From Hungatella effluvii (GTDB taxonomy: Bacteria; Bacillota; Clostridia; Lachnospirales; Lachnospiraceae), in NCBI RefSeq assembly GCF_003201875.1, contig NZ_QJKD01000002.1, forward strand, positions 310,001-374,000: a stretch of DNA of 64,000 bases, in the 5' to 3' direction. Below the pieces are notes generated by a model. That model was not told where the DNA came from and did not search any database. It saw only the letters and a list, made by a program, of their open reading frames with translations. Of the stretch, positions 58,972 to 64,000 are shown one piece after another; position 1 is the stretch's first letter, and the number at the start of each line of letters is the position of its first letter. Made by a program: the position numbers and the translations under genes.

Positions 58972-60038
58972 TAATCAGAGGAAGAGCGCCGCTTCGGGTC
59001 AGTTTTGGCGGCGGAGGCACGGATGTGGCGCCGTTCTGCGTGGAGCAGGGCGGAGCGATCATTGGAAGCACGATCAACAAGTATGCGTATTGTTCCATCG
59101 TTCCCAGGAATGACGATCAGATAATTGTCCATTCGCTGGACTTCGATATGACGGTGAAATACAATACAAAGGAAAACTACGTTTACGACGGCCGCCTGGA
59201 TCTCGTGACGGCGGCGTTAAAGGCCATGGACATCAAGCAGGGATGCGAGGTATACCTGCAGTGTGACGCACCTCCAGGATCAGGTCTTGGAACATCCTCC
59301 ACGGTTATGGTGGCGCTGCTGATTGCCATGGCGAAGTGGAAGGGCGTTTATTTAGACGGTTATGCCCTGGCCGATCTGGCATACCAGGTGGAACGGGAAG
59401 ACTTAAAGATTGACGGCGGCTATCAGGATCAGTACGCGGCTACCTTCGGCGGATTTAATTTCATTGAGTTCCATGGACGCAACAATGTAGTGGTGAATCC
59501 GCTGCGCATTAAGAAGGAAATCATCCACGAGCTGCAGTATAATTTACTGCTGTGCTATACGGGAAATATCCATGTGTCCGCCAATATCATCAAGGATCAG
59601 GTGAAGAATTACGAAAAGAAGGATGCGTTCGACGCCATGTGTGAGGTGAAGGCGCTGGCTTACGCCTTAAAGGACGAGCTCTTAAAGGGAAATTTATACA
59701 GCTTCGGCAAGCTGCTGGACTACGGATGGCAGAGCAAGAAGCGTATGAGCAGCAAGATCACCACTCCGCAGATCAACGAACTCTATGATGAGGCGCTGAA
59801 GGCGGGGGCTCTTGGCGGGAAGCTGCTGGGCGCGGGCGGAGGCGGATATCTGCTGGTATACTGTCCCTACAATGTGCGCCATAAAGTGGCGGCCAGGCTG
59901 GAAGCGGCGGGCGGTCAGCTGACGGACTGGAATTTCGAACTCAGAGGCGCCCAGGCATGGGTGACGGATGAGGAACGGTGGAATTACGACAGTGTGAAGG
60001 TGCACATGCCTAACGGAGACTACACATTTAATCTGTAA
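58968..60038 (+). CDS. hddA: D-glycero-alpha-D-manno-heptose-7-phosphate kinase
   Basis: The 356-residue GHMP kinase has IIRGRAPLRVSFGGGGTDVA at the N-terminus, the ATP loop DAPPGSGLGTSSTVMVALLI (about 100-119), KIDGGYQDQYAATFGGFNFI and the C-terminal GALGGKLLGAGGGGYLLVYC. These match HddA closely. It phosphorylates heptose-7-phosphate at C1 to the alpha-1,7-bisphosphate. It starts in the hddC stop (ATGA overlap), showing translational coupling. Confidence 0.92.
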   Translation: MIIRGRAPLRVSFGGGGTDVAPFCVEQGGAIIGSTINKYAYCSIVPRNDDQIIVHSLDFDMTVKYNTKENYVYDGRLDLVTAALKAMDIKQGCEVYLQCDAPPGSGLGTSSTVMVALLIAMAKWKGVYLDGYALADLAYQVEREDLKIDGGYQDQYAATFGGFNFIEFHGRNNVVVNPLRIKKEIIHELQYNLLLCYTGNIHVSANIIKDQVKNYEKKDAFDAMCEVKALAYALKDELLKGNLYSFGKLLDYGWQSKKRMSSKITTPQINELYDEALKAGALGGKLLGAGGGGYLLVYCPYNVRHKVAARLEAAGGQLTDWNFELRGAQAWVTDEERWNYDSVKVHMPNGDYTFNL

Positions 60039-60090
60039 AACGGGAACCTATGCAATTTGAATAAAAAAATATATTACAGGAAGACGATGC

Positions 60091-60678
60091 ATGGACAGAG
60101 TTATTTTTTTAGACCGGGATGGAACCATTAACGAAGAGGTGGAGTATCTACACAGGCCGGAGGATTTAAGACTTCTTCCCGGTGTGGGAGAGGCCATCCG
60201 GCGTCTGCGGGAGCATGGATTTGCCGTCGTAGTGGTGACGAATCAGGCGGGAGTCGCAAGAGGGTATTATGAGGAAGAAGACGTAACTGTGCTCCATGAC
60301 TTTATGAATGAGCAGTTAAAAGAGCAGGACGCCTTCATCGACCATTTTTTCTACTGCCCTCATCACCCGGTTCACGGAATTGGGAAATATAAGACCGCAT
60401 GTCACTGCCGCAAGCCGGAGACCGGAATGTTTCTCATGGCAGAGCAGTTCTATCAGGTGGATAAGGCCAATTCCTATATGATCGGCGACAAGCTGCTGGA
60501 TGTGGAAGCCGGCCACAACTACGGCGTGAAATCCGTGCTTGTGGGGACCGGATACGGCGCAGAGACTGTGGCAGACATGACGGAGGAGGAGAAGAAGAAC
60601 GCATTCGAACACTACTCCCCGGATCTGCTGTCTGCGGCGGACTGGATAATCGGAGAAACCACGACAAAACGCCCATAA
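60091..60678 (+). CDS. gmhB: D-glycero-D-manno-heptose 1,7-bisphosphate 7-phosphatase
   Basis: The 195-residue HAD phosphatase has the nucleophile/acid motif IFLDRDGTINEEVEYLHRPE (about 5-24), VVVTNQAGVARGYY (motif II), the zinc-binding CPHHP and CHCRKPETGM (Cys/His ligands) and MIGDKLLDVEAGHN (motif IV). These are GmhB hallmarks. It removes the C7 phosphate from heptose-1,7-bisphosphate before nucleotide transfer. It lies 52 bp after hddA. Confidence 0.93.
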   Translation: MDRVIFLDRDGTINEEVEYLHRPEDLRLLPGVGEAIRRLREHGFAVVVVTNQAGVARGYYEEEDVTVLHDFMNEQLKEQDAFIDHFFYCPHHPVHGIGKYKTACHCRKPETGMFLMAEQFYQVDKANSYMIGDKLLDVEAGHNYGVKSVLVGTGYGAETVADMTEEEKKNAFEHYSPDLLSAADWIIGETTTKRP

Positions 60679-60723
60679 CAAAGTGCCCATAACAAAATGC
60701 CCTTAAAAAGGAGGAACAATAAG

Positions 60724-61359
60724 ATGGAACCTATGAAGTATTTAGAGGAACTGGTGGAGCGGTATCCGGTACTTGATGTGGTAAAAGATGATGTGCAAAA
60801 AGCGTATGAACTGCTGGAAGCCTGCTATGAACAGGGCGGGAAGCTGCTGATTGCCGGTAACGGCGGAAGCTGTGCCGACGCGGAACACATTGTCGGTGAA
60901 CTGATGAAGGGATTCGTGAAACGCAGAGAGGTATCCGATTCTTTTGCCGAATGCTTAAGAAACGCTGATGAGGTCCGGGGAGCGGAACTGGCGAAGAAGC
61001 TGCAGGGCGGCCTTCCGGCCATCGCCTTAACCGGCCACGCAGGACTTTCCACCGCCTATTTGAATGACGTGGACGGGGATCTGATTTTCGCCCAGCAGAC
61101 GTACGGATACGGAAGGCCTGGCGATGTGCTGATCGGTATTTCGACCTCCGGCAATGCGAAGAACGTGATGTATGCCATGACCGTTGCAAAGGCCCTGGGC
61201 ATGAAGACCATCGGACTCACTGGAAAAGACGGCGGAGCGCTGAAGAGAGAGGCCGATGTTTCTGTCGTCGTGCCTGAGACGGAGACATTTAAGATTCAGG
61301 AGCTGCATCTTCCTGTTTATCACGCCCTGTGCCTGATGCTGGAAGAACGCTTTTTCTAA
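60724..61359 (+). CDS. gmhA: Sedoheptulose 7-phosphate isomerase
   Basis: The 211-residue SIS-domain protein starts at ATG 60724 behind AGGAGG. GmhA features: LLIAGNGGSCADAEHIVGEL (about 36-55), MKGFVKRREV, FAQQTYGYGRPGDVLIGIST (about 120-139), SGNAKNV and the late VPETETFKIQELHLPVYHAL with the catalytic Glu/His. It forms D-glycero-D-manno-heptose-7-phosphate from sedoheptulose-7-phosphate, the entry step of the pathway completed by hddA, gmhB and hddC. Here it is the last of the four genes. Confidence 0.94.
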   Translation: MEPMKYLEELVERYPVLDVVKDDVQKAYELLEACYEQGGKLLIAGNGGSCADAEHIVGELMKGFVKRREVSDSFAECLRNADEVRGAELAKKLQGGLPAIALTGHAGLSTAYLNDVDGDLIFAQQTYGYGRPGDVLIGISTSGNAKNVMYAMTVAKALGMKTIGLTGKDGGALKREADVSVVVPETETFKIQELHLPVYHALCLMLEERFF

Positions 61360-61383
61360 ATTCGGGACAGATTGGAGACTGCT

Positions 61384-63264
61384 ATGACAGAAAAGCACTT
61401 TATGGATGGAATCGGTAAATGGAAGGATGAGATCATTGCCGCGGGACTTCTTATTGCGTTTGCCTTCTTCATAAACAGAGGAATTGAAATAAAGGGGCTT
61501 TATATGGATGACCTCTATCTGTGGTCCTGTTACGGAGAGCAGACCTTTGGGCAGTTTATATTTCCCATGGGGAGTACGCGGTTCCGTTTCCTGTATTATC
61601 TGGCCGCATGGCTGGAGCTGGCGGTAATCGGTAATCATATCGGATGGTTTGTACCTCTGAACATCATCTTAAACGGCTGTATCGCCTATTCGGTATACCG
61701 GTTTGGAAAGCGGCTGTCGAGAAGCTATCTGATGGGACTCGGATGCGGGTTTCTGTACCTCTTATCCAGAATGTCCTACTACCAGATCAGCCAGGTGTAC
61801 GGGCTGATGGAGAGTCTGGCTCTGTGGGCGGCGCTGGGGATTCTTTACTGTCTGCTTCGTTACGTGGATGAGAAGGGGGAGGGAAAGAAGTACTTAATCC
61901 GGTCGTGCGTGCTCTATTTTGCAGTCTGCTTTATCCATGAGCGCTATCTGGCGCTGCTTCCCCTCATTTATCTGGCGATTCTGTATAAAAAGGGAAAAAA
62001 GAAGGCGTTCTGGTTTCTTCCTGCTGGAGTGTTCGCAGTGGTCATGGCGATCCGTGTGCTGACGACCGGAGGTGTAGCGCCTGCAGGCACGGGAGGGACC
62101 AATGTCGCCGAGACATTCAGCGTGATGACCTCCATACGCTATGCGATCGACCAGGTCCTGTATATTTTCGGCATCAATGCCGGACCGGGCCATCTAAGCG
62201 GCGCCAGCTGGACCGAGTCGCCGTCATGGATCCATGTGCAGATCATTGCCGCGGATCTGGTGCTGCTGGTGCTTGTGATACTGGCAGTCATCCGTGTGAT
62301 CCGGGATAAGGAAGGCCGCCTTAAGTATCTCCGTGATATCAGCCTGTTCGTGGTATTTATCGCCCTCTGTATCGGCGCATCCAGTGTCACAATCCGTGTG
62401 GAGACGAGATGGATCTATGTGTCCATGACAGCCGCCTATCTGCTGGCCGCCTATTTATATGGGATGATAACGGCAAAGCCGGAACACGGCAAGGTCGTTG
62501 ATATTAAGCGGGAAGTGAGAAAGGCAGCCGATAAAAAAGCGGGACGCCAGAGCGCGGTTCTCTGCGGCGGCCTGTTTCTGGTCTATATTATCATCATGTT
62601 TCCCGTGGAGAATTACTATCGGGGACAGTATCCCAACCTCTATTTCTGGGCCGACCAGCAGCGGTATAATTCGCTGGCGGAAGAGACGTATGAAAAATAC
62701 AGGGACGAGATCTTTGGCCGGAAGATCTATATTATAGGTAATTCATACCAGATGAGCGATTTCACGGCGAGGACCTTCTTCAAGGAGTTTGACCGTGACA
62801 GGAAGGCGGAAGGAACGGAAGTTCATTTCATCGATTCCATCCATGATATCGGCCTGATCACCAATAATATGCTGGTGCTGAAGGAAGATCCGGCCCACAA
62901 CGCGTTCCAGGATGTCACCGACTTTGTACGTAATTTAAAATGCGAGGCGGTATACGGATATTACCGGGACGGCTGGATGGACGAGAGCGCCGAAGTCAGG
63001 GTTATGACAGGTACCAGCGGAGTGATTAAATTGGAGATCTATTACCCGGGAGAACTGACAGGATCGGAGATCTCAAAGATTTCCCTGAATGGGGAACCGG
63101 TAAGAGATCTGGTCATCAATCAGAATACCATGAAGCTGGAGATTGAGGCGGAACCGAATCAGATCGCCTGCCTCCGGTTTGATAATAATTTTTACTTAAA
63201 GGACGCGGGAGAACAGAGAGGGGAGAAACGTTTCTCCATGATTGTGAACTTTGCGGCAGATTAG
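61384..63264 (+). CDS. Large polytopic membrane protein, GT-C/polymerase-like
   Basis: The 626-residue protein starts at ATG 61384 (TTGGAG seven bases before). About ten transmembrane helices span 20-420 (first at EIIAAGLLIAFAFFINRGIE). The first extracellular loop, KGLYMDDLYLWSCYGEQTFG, has an acidic pair like GT-C glycosyltransferases and the family of GtrII-like surface-glycan proteins. The C-terminal ~200 residues are extracellular and soluble (IYIIGNSYQMSDFTARTFFK). It probably transfers or polymerises sugars outside the membrane. I do not recognise a precise family. It is co-oriented with the heptose operon, 24 bp after gmhA. Confidence 0.75.
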   Translation: MTEKHFMDGIGKWKDEIIAAGLLIAFAFFINRGIEIKGLYMDDLYLWSCYGEQTFGQFIFPMGSTRFRFLYYLAAWLELAVIGNHIGWFVPLNIILNGCIAYSVYRFGKRLSRSYLMGLGCGFLYLLSRMSYYQISQVYGLMESLALWAALGILYCLLRYVDEKGEGKKYLIRSCVLYFAVCFIHERYLALLPLIYLAILYKKGKKKAFWFLPAGVFAVVMAIRVLTTGGVAPAGTGGTNVAETFSVMTSIRYAIDQVLYIFGINAGPGHLSGASWTESPSWIHVQIIAADLVLLVLVILAVIRVIRDKEGRLKYLRDISLFVVFIALCIGASSVTIRVETRWIYVSMTAAYLLAAYLYGMITAKPEHGKVVDIKREVRKAADKKAGRQSAVLCGGLFLVYIIIMFPVENYYRGQYPNLYFWADQQRYNSLAEETYEKYRDEIFGRKIYIIGNSYQMSDFTARTFFKEFDRDRKAEGTEVHFIDSIHDIGLITNNMLVLKEDPAHNAFQDVTDFVRNLKCEAVYGYYRDGWMDESAEVRVMTGTSGVIKLEIYYPGELTGSEISKISLNGEPVRDLVINQNTMKLEIEAEPNQIACLRFDNNFYLKDAGEQRGEKRFSMIVNFAAD

Positions 63265-63339
63265 TGCCGCCCGGCGTAAATACTCCGGGAGGCACTAATA
63301 TAACATTGCATGAGAATGAATTACCTGGAAAGGAACTTT

Positions 63340-64000
63340 ATGAAACGCAGATACTATTTAACCCTCCTTCCCCTGGCCGGAATCCTGTTCGGCATGTGGT
63401 ATATCCATATTGCGGCTTCCGATGTGATCTATTCCGATTATATCAGACTGGTGAACAGTTATCTTCCGGATGTGTGGAACCCGACGAAATTCTTTGTGCC
63501 GGATGTTCTCACCAGAATTCCGGTAAATTATCTGTCCCGCATCATCAATGTGGCGTTTTTCGGATTCAACACCATGTTTGACCGGGTGCTCGGCGTTCTT
63601 GCGCTGGGACTTTCCGGATTTGTCCTGGGAAAATACTGCCGGTTAAGGAAGGTGGGAGCCGTCTGGTTTACCATTCTGATGGCGCTGATGTTCAGTCTGA
63701 ATAAATGGGAGATGCTGATCAATGGAAGCGGCTGGGCCCATTTCCTGGCCTTTGCCGGATTCTATTACCACTATCTCGTCATGGACAGGCTGTGGACCGG
63801 GGACGAGAAGCCGGGAGACAGAAAGCTTCTCGTGATCCTTCCGTTTGCCATAACCATCCTGACTGCCGGTCCGTACTGCGCTGTCTATTCTGTGGTGGTC
63901 ATGATGGCATATGGCTTTATGGCGATTCTGGATTACCGGAAAACGAAGCGGTTTGAGAAAACGTATCTTCTCTATGCGCTGTGCACATTGGCGGCCCTGC
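63340..64000 (+). CDS. Polytopic membrane protein, related in layout to the preceding gene (partial)
   Basis: An open frame from ATG 63340 (behind GGAAAGGA) runs off the window end, giving at least 220 residues. It starts MKRRYYLTLLPLAGILFGMW, followed by an extracellular loop with ASDVIYSDYIRLVNSYLPD, then several hydrophobic helices (VLGVLALGLSGFVLGKYC; VWFTILMALMFSLN; LVILPFAITILTAGPYCAVY). The topology matches surface-glycan membrane enzymes of the GT-C type and the preceding gene. The C-terminus is missing, so the function cannot be given. Confidence 0.8.
   Translation, partial: MKRRYYLTLLPLAGILFGMWYIHIAASDVIYSDYIRLVNSYLPDVWNPTKFFVPDVLTRIPVNYLSRIINVAFFGFNTMFDRVLGVLALGLSGFVLGKYCRLRKVGAVWFTILMALMFSLNKWEMLINGSGWAHFLAFAGFYYHYLVMDRLWTGDEKPGDRKLLVILPFAITILTAGPYCAVYSVVVMMAYGFMAILDYRKTKRFEKTYLLYALCTLAAL

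Noticed and set aside
63264..63581. Short plus-strand frame at the end of the window
   Set aside because: It overlaps the better-supported membrane-protein gene from 63340 in another frame and shows no protein-like features.
1..64000. CRISPR arrays, rRNA, tRNA or prophage genes
   Set aside because: No regularly spaced direct repeats, conserved rRNA stretches, recognisable cloverleaf genes or phage structural genes were seen by reading; tRNA detection by eye is limited.

Overview
The window looks like a chromosomal segment of an anaerobic Gram-positive Firmicute of the Lachnospiraceae / Clostridium cluster XIVa type. The evidence is moderate GC, strong AGGAGG-type ribosome binding sites, frequent GTG/TTG starts, ChW wall-binding repeats, a class B sortase, an XpaC-TelA pair, YesMN-type two-component regulation, iron-sulfur L-serine dehydratase and a rubredoxin fusion. 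The species is not claimed. No rRNA, tRNA, CRISPR array or prophage was seen.

Region 1 (1-16.6 kb) is mainly carbohydrate handling. It opens with a LacI-type regulator tail, a Gfo/Idh/MocA dehydrogenase and a sugar isomerase/epimerase. Then come a large palindromic element, metF and a LysR regulator (convergent), a LexA-like DNA-binding protein, an Ig-like membrane protein and an HD-domain (p)ppGpp-hydrolase-like gene. The last leads into a YesMN two-component system, an ABC sugar importer (binding lipoprotein plus two permeases) and two FAD-dependent oxidoreductases.

Region 2 (16.6-42.5 kb) is mixed housekeeping and envelope functions: mgsA, polysaccharide deacetylase, BTAD regulator, sortase B, glmM, a decayed IS200/IS605 element with an intact TnpB, xpaC-telA, leuA, an ECF sigma factor with its membrane partner, an SDR/SnoaL pair, a rubredoxin-glutamate synthase fusion, glf, an acetyltransferase, a nucleotidyltransferase-aminotransferase fusion, a second copy of the palindromic element, an L,D-transpeptidase, and a LysR regulator divergent from sdaAB-sdaAA.

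Region 3 (42.5-64 kb) is a surface-polysaccharide locus. It holds LicD, a flippase, GT2 glycosyltransferases, DUF2304 and DUF2142 membrane proteins, rfbC, an ABC exporter (Wzm/Wzt-like with a C-terminal domain on the ATPase), a methyltransferase overlapping a giant kinase-like/coiled-coil/GT2/GT4 protein, and a GDP-D-glycero-D-manno-heptose operon (hddC, hddA, gmhB, gmhA). It ends with two large membrane proteins, the last running off the window. A decayed tandem pair of small-peptide/antisense-RNA (type I toxin-antitoxin-like) modules sits in the middle (48.5-49.3 kb), and an AAA-ATPase/nuclease-like gene on the opposite strand splits export from heptose synthesis.

The items most worth following are: (i) two ~290-bp nested palindromes with a conserved core and conserved tips but unrelated, self-complementary arms; (ii) the antisense-controlled peptide locus with two perfect 17-bp-spaced promoters; and (iii) a WbdD-like methyltransferase + kinase + coiled-coil arrangement beside an ABC polysaccharide exporter in a Gram-positive.
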